In this document: piece by piece, positions 7,920-17,326 of the stretch
Position numbering within the stretch: the first letter of the stretch is position 1
Layout: the number at the start of each line of letters is the position of its first letter
NCBI GenBank assembly: GCA_005503085.1
Contig: SCOI01000011.1
Coordinates: 1-64,000 of the forward strand
DNA length: 64,000 nucleotides
Reading direction: 5' to 3'
Source of the DNA: Burkholderiales bacterium C2
Lineage (GTDB): Bacteria; Pseudomonadota; Gammaproteobacteria; Burkholderiales; Burkholderiaceae_C
The notes under the pieces: model-generated
The model's database searches: none
The model's input: only the letters and a program-made list of their open reading frames with translations
What the model was told of the DNA's origin: nothing
Program-made: the position numbers and the translations under genes

Positions 7920-9378
7920 GGCCGGACTCCGGCGGCAGCAGCTCGGCGCCGAGGAAATGAAAGGCGACGATGCGGCCGAACCAGGGCAGCCAGCCGGGAT
8001 CGCTGTCCAGACCAAGTCGGCGCAGCCGCAGATCGACGCTGTCCAGCGCAAAGATCACATCGATATGGGTGGGGCTGGCGCCCACCCAGGCCGGCCGCTG
8101 CAGCAGCTCGGCCAGGTCCATCCGCGCATGGCCGCGCAGCGCGCGGCGCAGGCGCAGGGTCCAGAGACGGGTCAGCCGTGGATGGCTGCCGGCATGACGA
8201 GTGTCGAACAGCGCCCGCTGTGCATCCCTTTGCCCATCCGGCTCGCAAGCACCTAGCAGGCTCAGAAACAGCGCATCGACACAGCCCGGCGCCGCCGGCG
8301 CCTGCCGCTCATAGCCCAGGGTCTGCAGCAGGTTCAGCAACAGCAGCAGGCCACCCTGGGCGGTGAATGAAGCCTCGGCCAGCCAGGGCAAGGCGGCGCC
8401 CTGGTGCCTGCGCGCGTCTGGCACTGCGGGCGCAAGAGGGGGTGTGGAGAGCCGCCTTGGCGTCGTGCCGTCCGTCTTCATTGGCGGCTCGGGACGCTGA
8501 GCCTCGCGTTCTTGCGCTGACAAGGGCGCCGCGATGCCGCCGGCCCTGTCGCTCGCCGAGCACAGCGCGCCTGCGGGGCCGGCCTCGGTGGCGGCGGGCC
8601 GGGCGGCGCCGCTCGGTAGCGCGGCGGCGATCTGCTCGGTCGGCGGTTCGGGCCAGGCTTGACGCAAGCGCTGCAGCCACGGCGGCCAGCGCCGGCGGCT
8701 CGCTGGCGTCACCCTAGGCCCGAGCCTGGCGCTGCCGTCCTGCGTTTCGACGCGAGCCGCTGCCGCTGCAGTCAGCGTACGGTCGACAGCGCTCAGCAGG
8801 CGCTCGGCCAGCGCCGGCGTCAGCTGCGAATCCAGGCGCAGCAGGGCCGCGTCCGTCCAGCGGCGCAGGGCCTGCACCAGCGCGGCCTCCTGCTCGTGCA
8901 GCAAGACCCGCAGGACCGGCGCGCTGCTGCTCGCCGCAGCAGTCGCGGGCAGCGCCGCCAGCTCGGGCAAGGCGGCCCGCCAGTACCACTCGCCCTCGGC
9001 GCCGGCGGCCTGGCCCGGCGTACCGCCACAGTCGGCCAGGCCTTGCAGCCAGGCCAGGCGCGCCTCGAAACGCGAGTTGAAAAACACCGCCGGCGCTGCG
9101 CCGGCCTGCGGGTGGCTGGCCGGCAGGGCCTGGGCAGCCAGCTCGCGCCAGGCCTGTTCCAGCGCGCGTGCCAGCTGCGCCGGGCTGGCCTGCGGCGGCA
9201 GGCCGTGCAGACGCAGGCGCCGCACCAGCAGCAGCCGGCCGCAGTCCTGAAAATCGGCCGTGCGCAGCGCATCCTCCAGCGCCCAGCGCAGCGCCGGCCC
9301 GCCGCCGACGTGCGCCGGTGCCAGCCGCGCCCGGCGCACCAGGCGTGCGGTCGGCGGCAAAGGCAGCGCGCCGTCCAT
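7912..9378 (-). CDS. conserved-looking eCIS protein of unknown function
   Basis: 488 aa. I do not recognise a named domain. The N-terminal half (1-210) is helical and repetitive. A low-complexity Pro/Ala linker (about 225-320) follows, then a C-terminal block beginning ALPWLAEASFTAQGGLLLLL and ending near DVIFALDSVDLRLRRLGLD. That block looks globular and may be a short structural domain. There is no signal peptide. The hydrophobic run near 340-355 is Gly/Leu-rich but is more likely a buried helix than a membrane segment. It sits directly before the ATPase and overlaps it, suggesting a role in assembly alongside it. Confidence 0.75.
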   Translation of the reverse strand: MDGALPLPPTARLVRRARLAPAHVGGGPALRWALEDALRTADFQDCGRLLLVRRLRLHGLPPQASPAQLARALEQAWRELAAQALPASHPQAGAAPAVFFNSRFEARLAWLQGLADCGGTPGQAAGAEGEWYWRAALPELAALPATAAASSSAPVLRVLLHEQEAALVQALRRWTDAALLRLDSQLTPALAERLLSAVDRTLTAAAAARVETQDGSARLGPRVTPASRRRWPPWLQRLRQAWPEPPTEQIAAALPSGAARPAATEAGPAGALCSASDRAGGIAAPLSAQEREAQRPEPPMKTDGTTPRRLSTPPLAPAVPDARRHQGAALPWLAEASFTAQGGLLLLLNLLQTLGYERQAPAAPGCVDALFLSLLGACEPDGQRDAQRALFDTRHAGSHPRLTRLWTLRLRRALRGHARMDLAELLQRPAWVGASPTHIDVIFALDSVDLRLRRLGLDSDPGWLPWFGRIVAFHFLGAELLPPESGHG

Positions 9379-9384
9379 GGCCGG

Positions 9385-12300
9385 TCAGCGCCGCCTGGCC
9401 TCGGCCAGCTGAGGGCTGGTCGGGCTCAGCGCCGGTCCGGTCTGCAGCTGCACCCGCAGGCTGGCATCCAGGCTCAGAGCCGGGCCGGGCTCGACATGGG
9501 TCACGCGCGCGCTGGCCAGGCCCTCGGCCAGGTCCTCGATCACCGCGCGCGCCAGCAGGCGGGGGTCACCGGGGGCCTGCACCAGCACCTGCATGCCGAT
9601 GCGGGTCAGCTGCGGGTCGACCTCCAGCTCGAAGCGGGCGTCGACACGCGCCGGCACCGCCCGCTTGATGCGCGCGGCGAGGATGCACTTGACCGGCGCA
9701 TGGGCGGCCAGCAGCAGGCAGACCCGCACCAGATCGTTGATCGCCCGCTGGGCCAGGTCCTCGGCGCTGACCTGGGCGAACAGCCAGTCCACCATGGCCT
9801 GCAGCCGGCGCCAGTCGGCGTGCTCCAGGCCGGCGCTGCCGAAGCCGGGCAGCACGCTGAGCTGGCGCAGCGAGGCGGCCTCGTCGAGCTGCGACATCAG
9901 CTCGGCCCAGCGCAGGCGCAGCAGCGCCGGCACCGTGCAGAAGCCGGCGTGCAGGCAGGCGCCGACGCCGGCGATATCGTCCAGCAGACCCAGCGCCGCC
10001 AAGGTCACGGCGCGCGGCGCGGCCGGCGTCAGCAGCAGATCGGCGACGCTGGCGATCTGCTGCAGCGGCGTGATCGCCTGCTGCCAGCTGCTGCCGAGCT
10101 CGAAGCGGACCAGCTGTTCGACGGCCTGCTCACGGCTCTTCAGCAGGCGCTCGTCCTGGCGCTCGAAGGCGCTCTGCAGCAGGCGACCGGTCAGCGAATC
10201 GTCGCTCTTGCCGCGCGCCGCAGCACCGACATCGCGGCTGGTCAGCAGGCGCTGCTGGGCGGTGGCCAGCAGCTGCTGCAAGTCATCGACACGATCGAGC
10301 TTGAGCAGGCTCTGCGCGAGCGGGCGCAGCCAGCGCACCGGCACCTCACGCAGGCTGTCGACCATCGCCAGCAGCTCGGGCGGCGCCCGATGGGCCTCGC
10401 CACGGCAGCGCGGCACCGGATCCTCGAACTCGGCCGCCTGGGCGGCCAGCACCGGCACATCGACCAGCGTCGCGGCCAGGCGCGGCCGGCGGAACACCAG
10501 ATAGGGCACCTGCTCGGCCAGCACTGCCTTGCGCCGCGCGATCAGCGCGGCGATGCCCGCCTGCTCCTCGCTGCGCAGCGCACGCGCGACCGACAGATCG
10601 TGCCGCACCTCGGCCAGGTTCAGCGCCAGCGCGGCCAGCCGCTTCTGGATCTCGGCCGAGACGCCCAGCATGCGCTCGCGCGCGGCCTTGGCGTCGGACT
10701 GCAGCCGGCGGTAGTCCTCGGCGCGCAGCTCGATGCCACGCAGAAAGCGTATCGTGTTGTCGATCGCGTCGACACCGCGGCGGAAATAGACCGCCTCGTG
10801 CAGATCGCTGCCGACCTCGACCGCATCGATATCGCTGACGCCGCCGGCCAGCAGCTCGGCCGCCGTGACCTTTTTGCCGGCCTCGCCCTCCCCTTTGCGA
10901 TAGCCATAGACCGGCAGATCGGCCACCGCCAGGCCGCTGGCTTGCAGGCCCGCCAGGCCGGCCTGCACAAAATCGTTCTTGCCCTTGGCCGCCGTGTTGC
11001 TGGACACCACCGAGGCCGGCAAGGTAAAGCGCTCGGCCACCGTCACGGTGTTGTAGGTGGCGCCGATCAGACTGGCGCCGACCACATCCTTGATCGCCGG
11101 CGGCACCTCGACGCTGAGCTGGGCCGGCCGGGCGGTCGTCGTCGCCAGGCTCTGCTTGCTCACGGCGCTGCCCAGCTTGATGTTGCCGCTGGGCTTGACG
11201 CCAACATCGATCGGCACGATACGGCTCGGCAGGCGGTCCAGTGCCAGCCGGTTGATCGCGCTACCGGCGGAGGCACGTCCGCCATCAGTCAAGGCCAGCG
11301 CGGCAGGTGCGGCAGCTGCCGCGACATCCAGCCCGGCCGGCGCCGCGCCACGCTGTTCCTTGAAGTCCGGCGGGTTGCTCGCCTTGTCATTCAGGCGCTT
11401 GAAGTAGTCGGCGAACTCCTTCTCGGTCGCGACCGGGTTTTCGTTGCGCTTGACCAGCTCGGCCGCCGCCGGCGAGGTCAGGAAGCGGCCCGCATCGTCG
11501 ACACCCAGCAGGCTCTGGCGCATCCGGAAGATGTCGATGCGCGAGCGCAGGAAGCCGAAGTCGACATGGTCTCCGGCCGCCTTGATGCGGCCCTCCAGGC
11601 GCTGGATCAGCTCGTCGAGCCCGCCGTCCACCGTGCGCAGCGGCGTTGTCGCCTTGCGCGGGCTGCCGGTCGGCTCGCCCAGCTCCACCGTCAGCACGCC
11701 GCCGCGCAGGCCGCGCCAGTCGGCCAGCAGCCGGTCGAGCTCGCTGAGCCTACGGGTCTCGGCGATCGGCAGCCCCCAGGCCAGGTCCAGCGCCGCATCG
11801 ACGGCCTCGCCCTGGGTCAGCCATGACCAGGTGCCTGCCGGCGTCGCGCCGGGCGGTAGCGCATCGCTGAGCCAGAAAGTCTCCTGGCCCTGGCCCAGCT
11901 TGCCGGCATAACCCCAGTGCAACTCGGCCGCCGCGTCGCCGCCGAACAGCGCGAAGGCCAGGCCGTCGATGCGCTGCCCGGCCAGGCCTGCGCGCGCAAC
12001 CGGCACGCTCAGGCGGGTCCAGATGCCGGCGACCGGCAACTCGCCGATGCGCTCGCCCTGGGCCTCGGCCGGCACCTGGCCCCAGCTCAGCGGCCTGGTC
12101 GCCGGCGGGTTCTCCAGCGCATCGCCGCTGATCAGCGGCCGCAGCGCGATGCCGGCGGGACTGCCGAGCAGGCGCACGAAGACGATCAGCGCATCGCTGG
12201 CCTGCAGGTCCAGCTTCAGATGGGCGCCGCTGAACTGGTGCATCTCGGCGCCGCCGGCCGCCACGCGCGAGACATGCAGGCGCTTGAAGGCCTGCGCATC

Positions 12301-13770
12301 GAGCGCGCCGCTCTCGTCGGGCAAGGCATTCAAATCATCCTGAGGATAGGCCGGCAGCTCGCCGGCAATCGCCTGGGTCAGCAGGTCATAGCGGCGGCGC
12401 AGGCCGTCGCGGCGTGTCAGCAGGCTCAGGCGCTCGGCCGTCAGGCGCTGGATCTCCAGATCGAACAGCGGGTGGACGCGCTCGTCGAGCTTCAGCAGGT
12501 CGGCCTCGAAGAAGCGCGCCGGCACCGGCACCAGCAGCTGCACCTGGTCACGCAGCGAGAGATTGAAGGGCATCATCGAGGCCGACTCGGCAATCAGCGC
12601 ATCGACCATGTCCAGCGGCACCGGCTCGGCCCGCAGCTCGAATTGCGGCGGGAAGAAGCGCTGGCGCCCGGCCACCAGATCGACCAGCTCCAGCGGCAGC
12701 ACGCCGGCCGGCGGCAGCCAGTCGAACTGCTGCGGCAGCGCCTCGGCCCGGCGCTGCGCGGCTGGCAGCTCGGCCAGCTGCTCCAGCAGCTGCGCGACCC
12801 GCGCCTGCCACAGCACATCGTCGCCCGAACCCTTCACCAGGCTGCTGCGATTGCGCCGCCCGCCGCCCTGGCGCACGACGCTGGCGCGGTCGGCAAACAG
12901 CGGCCGGAAGTCCGCATCGAAGGCGACGATGGACAGCGGCACCCCGAGCCGCTCCCAGGGCCAGGGCTGGGCCGGCAGCAGACCGGGTGCATCAAGCGCC
13001 GCGCGCTCGGTCCAGGCACGCAGCGAGCGCGAGCTGCTCAGCGACAGGCGCTCGCGCTCGGCATTGAAGACCGCATAAGCCAGGCGGTTGCGAAAGCGCG
13101 GATCGGGCGCCAAGCCGTCGGCGCTCCAGGGCGGCAGGCTCAGCGTCTCGGGCCAGGGCACCCAGGCCAACTGGAAGCCGTCCTCCCAGGCAGCCTGGCT
13201 GTCGCCGAGCTGGTCGAGCGCATTCGGACAGGGGCTGTCCAAGGCCTCGCTGCGATCGAGTGCGATGCTCAGCGGCTGGGCGATCAGCACCATCGCATGG
13301 GGCAGGAAGCCGGCGCCGCCCAGCTCGGCCAGCACCTGGGCCAGGCTGGCCTGCGACTGCAGGCCGCCGCGCGAACCACCAACGCTCAGGGCGGCCTCGA
13401 CGCGCGGCGACAAGACCTTGATCGCGTCGGCGCGCACCCGCAGCGGATAGGCCAGCGCCAGATCGCGACCATCCGCCGCGATGGCCTGGCCGGGCAGCAG
13501 GAGCAGCGTCTCCCGGCCTTCCAGGCTCAGCTCCAGCCCGCGCACCACGCCGGGCGCCACCGCCTGGGCCAGTCGTTCGGCCGCGGCGGCGCGGCCGCGC
13601 TGCTCCTCGCTCAGCGCGCCATGGGTCAGCGCACGCTGGGCAAAGAAATTCAGACGCTTGCGCAGCGGCGCTTCGCCGGCGCCGGCCCTGGCATAAGGGC
13701 CCAGCGGCGGCAGGCTGGCCAGCACCTGTTCACCGGCAAAAGGCTTGGAGATCCCGCGCAGCAGTTTCAT
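9385..13770 (-). CDS. very large eCIS protein, third member of a tandem family
   Basis: 1461 aa, unknown function. Residues about 35-115 carry the module shared with the two upstream proteins (EEQRGRAAAAERLAQA, then PGVVRGLELSLEG and LLPGQAIAADGRDLAL). Later, HEAVYFRRGVDAIDNTIRFL followed by RGIELRAEDYRRLQSDAK recalls part of the same motif. The remainder mixes beta-rich stretches with long helices and coiled-coil-like segments (about 1010-1060 and 1150-1220). No signal peptide or membrane helix was seen. Its length and position among baseplate and accessory genes make a structural or scaffold role plausible; tape measure is an alternative. Confidence 0.75.
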   Translation of the reverse strand: MKLLRGISKPFAGEQVLASLPPLGPYARAGAGEAPLRKRLNFFAQRALTHGALSEEQRGRAAAAERLAQAVAPGVVRGLELSLEGRETLLLLPGQAIAADGRDLALAYPLRVRADAIKVLSPRVEAALSVGGSRGGLQSQASLAQVLAELGGAGFLPHAMVLIAQPLSIALDRSEALDSPCPNALDQLGDSQAAWEDGFQLAWVPWPETLSLPPWSADGLAPDPRFRNRLAYAVFNAERERLSLSSSRSLRAWTERAALDAPGLLPAQPWPWERLGVPLSIVAFDADFRPLFADRASVVRQGGGRRNRSSLVKGSGDDVLWQARVAQLLEQLAELPAAQRRAEALPQQFDWLPPAGVLPLELVDLVAGRQRFFPPQFELRAEPVPLDMVDALIAESASMMPFNLSLRDQVQLLVPVPARFFEADLLKLDERVHPLFDLEIQRLTAERLSLLTRRDGLRRRYDLLTQAIAGELPAYPQDDLNALPDESGALDAQAFKRLHVSRVAAGGAEMHQFSGAHLKLDLQASDALIVFVRLLGSPAGIALRPLISGDALENPPATRPLSWGQVPAEAQGERIGELPVAGIWTRLSVPVARAGLAGQRIDGLAFALFGGDAAAELHWGYAGKLGQGQETFWLSDALPPGATPAGTWSWLTQGEAVDAALDLAWGLPIAETRRLSELDRLLADWRGLRGGVLTVELGEPTGSPRKATTPLRTVDGGLDELIQRLEGRIKAAGDHVDFGFLRSRIDIFRMRQSLLGVDDAGRFLTSPAAAELVKRNENPVATEKEFADYFKRLNDKASNPPDFKEQRGAAPAGLDVAAAAAPAALALTDGGRASAGSAINRLALDRLPSRIVPIDVGVKPSGNIKLGSAVSKQSLATTTARPAQLSVEVPPAIKDVVGASLIGATYNTVTVAERFTLPASVVSSNTAAKGKNDFVQAGLAGLQASGLAVADLPVYGYRKGEGEAGKKVTAAELLAGGVSDIDAVEVGSDLHEAVYFRRGVDAIDNTIRFLRGIELRAEDYRRLQSDAKAARERMLGVSAEIQKRLAALALNLAEVRHDLSVARALRSEEQAGIAALIARRKAVLAEQVPYLVFRRPRLAATLVDVPVLAAQAAEFEDPVPRCRGEAHRAPPELLAMVDSLREVPVRWLRPLAQSLLKLDRVDDLQQLLATAQQRLLTSRDVGAAARGKSDDSLTGRLLQSAFERQDERLLKSREQAVEQLVRFELGSSWQQAITPLQQIASVADLLLTPAAPRAVTLAALGLLDDIAGVGACLHAGFCTVPALLRLRWAELMSQLDEAASLRQLSVLPGFGSAGLEHADWRRLQAMVDWLFAQVSAEDLAQRAINDLVRVCLLLAAHAPVKCILAARIKRAVPARVDARFELEVDPQLTRIGMQVLVQAPGDPRLLARAVIEDLAEGLASARVTHVEPGPALSLDASLRVQLQTGPALSPTSPQLAEARRR

Positions 13771-13773
13771 GAT

Positions 13774-15756
13774 TCAGCCCCTGGCGATTTCGCCGGCCAG
13801 CTGGGCCAGGCGTTGGGCGGCGTCATCCGACAGCGCGGCCTCGCGCAACCGGGTCGCGAAATCGGCCTGCTTGAGCGGCGGCAGTGCGCGCGCGGCGCGG
13901 TCCAGCGCCGGTGCGACGCCGCTGTCGGCCACCGCCTGCACCAGGGCCGGGCTGCGCAGGCTGTCACGCGTCTCGGGATCGGCCGCCTGGGCCAGCGCAT
14001 CAAAGCCCTCGCCCAGGCGCGGATCGCCGAACTGGCGGGCGATCTCCAGCACATCATCGTGGCGCAGCGCTTCCTCGTTCTTGGCGCGCAGCTCGGCGCG
14101 TGCCGACACCGCCGTGAAAGCGCTGCGGCGCAGCAGGTCCGAGGTCAGCAGCTGCTTGTTGGCGACACCCTCGGAGACCGCCAGCCGCGGCGCCGCCAGC
14201 AGATTGCCGAGCTCGGCACGGGCCAGCAGCGGCATCTTGCTATTGATGCTGGCAAAGCGCTCTAGCACTCTGTCGGCACGCAGGCGCAGGTCGAGCTCGA
14301 CATCGATGCTGGCCGCATCGCCGGCCAGGCGCAAGGTCGCGCTGGACAGCTCGCTGCTATAGGGCAGCTGGCGGCGGCGCAGGTACCAGAACATCGGCCG
14401 GCCATCGCTGGCGGCGAGCTCGCTGCGGCTGGCCTCGATGGCGCGCTGCCAGGCCTTGGCCGCGTCGACCGGGGCGGGCGCCAGCAGGCCCGGCGGCAAG
14501 CCATCGCCCCGGCCGATCTGCAGCAGGGCTTCCAGCGGCGAGCGCTTGGCGATCAGGCCGGCCGAGGCCGATTTGACCGGCCGGCTCAGGCTTTGCAGGC
14601 TGCGCTTGTGCTGCTCCAGCTGCTGGCGCGTCACCGGCGCGACGATCAGCACCGAGAGGTGGTCGAGGTCCTCGTCGGCCGCGCGCAGATCTATGGGCGG
14701 CAAGGCCAGCGCCTCCTGCACCAGGGCCGCCAGCTCGTCGGCCGGGATGAAGGCAAACTCGCAATCGACCAGCGGCGGGAAGTAGGACTGCAGCAAGGTC
14801 AGCTGGCCCAGCTGGGTCTCGAAGCGCAGGCAGGCGGCCGGCAGCGGGCCGACCGGCGGCAGCACCTCGAACTGGCGGGCCGCCGCGAAGCCGGTCTGGA
14901 TCTCGGGCGTGGCGATGTCGTCGAGCTGGTCCTGGTGCTGCTTGAGCCAGGCCTCCAGCAGCGCGCGCGGGCGCGGCGCCAAGCCGGCCGCCAAGGTCGA
15001 CTCGGCGCCGACCTCGCGTCTGACCATGAAGACGTCCAGCCAGCGCAGCGCCCCGCCCTCCAGGCACAGCATCGCCAGCGGCAAGGCGTCCTGCAGCGCG
15101 CCGGGGCGCTGACCTTCGAAGAAGATCTCGCGCGCCACCCGCGCGCGCCTGGCCGCCGCATTCTCGACGCCGGCACGGTCCGGATAGGGAATCAGCGTGA
15201 CGGCGGTGGCCTCGACGATGTCGCCGTCGCGCACCAGGCGCTGGCCGTCCAGGCTGGTCGGGTAGGCGGTGGTCGGGTTCGCGCTGAACTCGATGGGCCG
15301 CAGCGCCAGCACGAACAGGCCGCTGCGATTGCTCGCGCCGGCGCCGGGCAGCTGCTTGATGCCCAGCTGCGCATCGAGCTCGGCCTTGCCGGCCAGCGCA
15401 CTGATGGTCAGCTCCTGCCGGGCGCCGACCGTGACGATGTCGCCACCCGGCGTCAGGCCGATGCCGGGCTCCAGCAGCAGGGTCGGCTGCTGGGACGCGG
15501 CCTGCCGGCCCAGGCCCACCATCAGGCCGCGGACCACACCGGCCCCCATGGCCTGGGCCAGGTCGGACTGGCGGGCGCGGATGTAGTTCTGATCGGCCGT
15601 CAGGTCATCGGCGCTGAGGAAGCGACCATCGAAATAAAAGGGCCGGCGCCGGGCGCTGTCGACCAGAATGGCGCCGGCATCGAGCTGGGCTCGCAGCCGC
15701 GCCTGGTCCTGGGCATCACGCACGGTCAGCATGGTCAGTTCGGCTGGGCTGTTCAT
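13774..15756 (-). CDS. eCIS protein of unknown function, second member of a tandem family
   Basis: 660 aa. The N-terminal module (about 36-115) reads RRPFYFDGRFLSADDLTADQ, then YIRARQSDLAQAMGAGVVRG, then EPGIGLTPGGDIV, and aligns by eye with its neighbours on both sides. The pattern of aromatic-Gly, acidic, Gln-x-Tyr, Gly-Val-V-x-Gly-L and a later Pro-Gly suggests a common small fold. The rest is mixed alpha/beta with no recognised motif. The stop is three bases before the next start, so the three family genes are probably translated as one block. Confidence 0.75.
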   Translation of the reverse strand: MNSPAELTMLTVRDAQDQARLRAQLDAGAILVDSARRRPFYFDGRFLSADDLTADQNYIRARQSDLAQAMGAGVVRGLMVGLGRQAASQQPTLLLEPGIGLTPGGDIVTVGARQELTISALAGKAELDAQLGIKQLPGAGASNRSGLFVLALRPIEFSANPTTAYPTSLDGQRLVRDGDIVEATAVTLIPYPDRAGVENAAARRARVAREIFFEGQRPGALQDALPLAMLCLEGGALRWLDVFMVRREVGAESTLAAGLAPRPRALLEAWLKQHQDQLDDIATPEIQTGFAAARQFEVLPPVGPLPAACLRFETQLGQLTLLQSYFPPLVDCEFAFIPADELAALVQEALALPPIDLRAADEDLDHLSVLIVAPVTRQQLEQHKRSLQSLSRPVKSASAGLIAKRSPLEALLQIGRGDGLPPGLLAPAPVDAAKAWQRAIEASRSELAASDGRPMFWYLRRRQLPYSSELSSATLRLAGDAASIDVELDLRLRADRVLERFASINSKMPLLARAELGNLLAAPRLAVSEGVANKQLLTSDLLRRSAFTAVSARAELRAKNEEALRHDDVLEIARQFGDPRLGEGFDALAQAADPETRDSLRSPALVQAVADSGVAPALDRAARALPPLKQADFATRLREAALSDDAAQRLAQLAGEIARG

Positions 15757-15765
15757 CAGGGGCTC

Positions 15766-16779
15766 CTAGAGCTCGGCCGCGAGGCGGCCGCGCCATGAAT
15801 AGGGATTGAAGACCAGGGGGCGCAGGCTGTTGTCGGCGAGCTCGCGCCAGGCCGGCTCGGCCCAGCGCTGCTCGGGTGGCGGCTCGGGCGCGGCGGCGAT
15901 CGCGGCGATCGCATCGGTGTCGGGCTGCGGAAAGGCGCCCGCCTCGGCCTGGCGCACCGGCACCGTCACCCGCGCCAGCAGCAGCTGGTCCCAGTCGGCC
16001 TCGCCGGCCTGCTCACGCAGCCGCGGCAGGCGCTGCGGATCGAGCACCGAGGGTTGCGGCCAGGCGTCCAGCGCGCTCGCGACGCACCAGGCACGCCGCC
16101 GGGCCTCCAGCTCGGCCGGGTCGGCAAGGCCGTTCAGATCGGCCAGCATCGCCTCCAGCTTGACCGAGCGCGGCTCGGGCCGGGCCAGCTCGCCGCCGAT
16201 CACATGGGCCAGGCGCAGGCTCAGCTCGAAGGCATCGGCCAGCCGGGCCGGCACCACATAGTCGCTGGCATTGAAGGGGCCGGCGGCGAAGGCCGGGGTC
16301 TTGCCATGCGGACAGATCGCAAAACGCAGCCACACATCGAAGACCAGCACCGGCCCGGCCGCCCCGGCGCGCACCGCAGCGATCACGGCGGCCCGCTCCA
16401 GCGCGGCCTCGGCCGTCTCCGCGATGGCCTCGCGTTCGGCCAGCCAGCGCGCGATATGGATGCACTGCTTGCGCCGGATCTCGATCAGCCGGCCCAGCCG
16501 GTCCAGCGCCAGGCCGGGCGCCACCTGCAGTTCCAGCTCGGGGTTGTCCTGCGCGCTGCAGCCCACGCGCAGGCCGGCCAGCGTACCGTGGCCGTAGAGC
16601 GCGGCCAGCGCCCGGCCGCTGCGGCCACGCAGATAGAGCTGCTCGGCCGCGAAGTCCTCGGCGCCCAGCAGCACGCCGTTCGCGTAGTGCACGCGCTCGG
16701 GCACGCCGCGTGGCGCCAGGGCCTCGGCCACCAGATCGTCCACCTGCTCCTTGAGCAGGCCAGGGTCAGCGATTGCCAT
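15766..16779 (-). CDS. eCIS protein of unknown function, first member of a tandem family
   Basis: 337 aa. It has the clearest copy of the shared module (about 28-100): VHYANGVLLGAEDFAAEQLY, then LYGHGTLAGLRVG, then VAPGLALDRLGRLIEI. I recall proteins with a similar opening encoded in other eCIS loci, but no function is known to me. ATG 16779 is preceded by AGGGTAG. It follows the two tiny Ig-like genes and precedes its larger relatives, forming an ordered series of 337, 660 and 1461 residues. Confidence 0.78.
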   Translation of the reverse strand: MAIADPGLLKEQVDDLVAEALAPRGVPERVHYANGVLLGAEDFAAEQLYLRGRSGRALAALYGHGTLAGLRVGCSAQDNPELELQVAPGLALDRLGRLIEIRRKQCIHIARWLAEREAIAETAEAALERAAVIAAVRAGAAGPVLVFDVWLRFAICPHGKTPAFAAGPFNASDYVVPARLADAFELSLRLAHVIGGELARPEPRSVKLEAMLADLNGLADPAELEARRRAWCVASALDAWPQPSVLDPQRLPRLREQAGEADWDQLLLARVTVPVRQAEAGAFPQPDTDAIAAIAAAPEPPPEQRWAEPAWRELADNSLRPLVFNPYSWRGRLAAEL

Positions 16780-16785
16780 GGTTGT

Positions 16786-16947
16786 CTACCCTCTTTGCAC
16801 GCGCAGCAGCAGCGTGGCCGGCGCGCTCTTGCCGCTGGGCCCTTCGATGACCAGGCGCACGATATAAGCCCCGACCGGCAAGCGGGGATCGAGCAGCACC
16901 TCGGGCTCGCGGGTGCTCAGCGGGGCATCGAGCTTGAGCGTTTCCAT
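16786..16947 (-). CDS. 53-aa Ig-like beta-strand protein
   Basis: METLKLDAPLSTREPEVLLD, then PVGAYIVRLVIEGPSGKSAP, to the end at QRG. The alternating hydrophobic pattern and the PxGxYxxxLxVxxxxGxxSAPA core match the Ig/PKD-like gene immediately upstream. The start ATG 16947 lies ten bases after that gene's stop, with GAGGG between. It may be a separate strand-donating subunit or the split-off second half of a two-domain protein. It is short, so confidence is moderate. Confidence 0.6.
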   Translation of the reverse strand: METLKLDAPLSTREPEVLLDPRLPVGAYIVRLVIEGPSGKSAPATLLLRVQRG

Positions 16948-16957
16948 CGCCAGGCCC

Positions 16958-17302
16958 TCAACCGCGCACCAGGGTCCAGTTCCAGACCTTGACCGCGCCG
17001 CCAACATCGCTGGAGCGGTCGCCGCTGAGACGGAAGGCCTGGCCGAACGGCACTTTGACCTCGGGGTCGGGCACGCGGCCGCCGGTGGCGTCCAGCATGT
17101 CGATGACGGCGGTCGGCCGGGCGCTGTCGACGATGATGATGGTGATATTGGCCGGCGCCGAGGCGTTGCCGCTGTCGTCGGTGACCACCAGCTGGAACAC
17201 ATGCTTGCCCGGCTTCAGCGGTGTGTTGGCCGAGGCGGCAACATCAAGCAGGGGCTCATCGGACTTGATGCTGGTGTCGGTGCCGGGAACGAACTTGGCC
17301 AT
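16958..17302 (-). CDS. small Ig/PKD-like structural protein of the eCIS
   Basis: 114 aa. MAKFVPGTDTSIKSDEPLLD opens a beta-rich protein with LKPGKHVFQLVVTDDSGNAS, the signature of an Ig/PKD-type fold, followed by a second incomplete domain ending in VKVWNWTLVRG. ATG 17302 has AAGGAG seven bases upstream. Located just after the gp7-like baseplate gene, it could decorate the baseplate or act as a short fibre-like adhesin, but no receptor-binding evidence is visible. Confidence 0.7.
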   Translation of the reverse strand: MAKFVPGTDTSIKSDEPLLDVAASANTPLKPGKHVFQLVVTDDSGNASAPANITIIIVDSARPTAVIDMLDATGGRVPDPEVKVPFGQAFRLSGDRSSDVGGAVKVWNWTLVRG

Positions 17303-17326
17303 GGTGGACTCCTTCGGGTGGTGGAT

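Noticed and set aside
9385-13770. Tape-measure protein assignment for the 1461-aa product
   Set aside because: It is long, but it has beta-rich parts and shares an N-terminal module with two shorter proteins, which does not suit a ruler.
8659-14265. Long plus-strand open frames (over 700 and 1000 codons)
   Set aside because: They lie antisense to the eCIS genes, have Gln/Arg/Gly-biased composition typical of GC-rich shadow frames, and show no domain.
16786-17302. Frameshift splitting one Ig-like protein
   Set aside because: The second part has its own ATG and a GAGGG sequence, and it repeats the first part's motif rather than continuing it. Not fully excluded.
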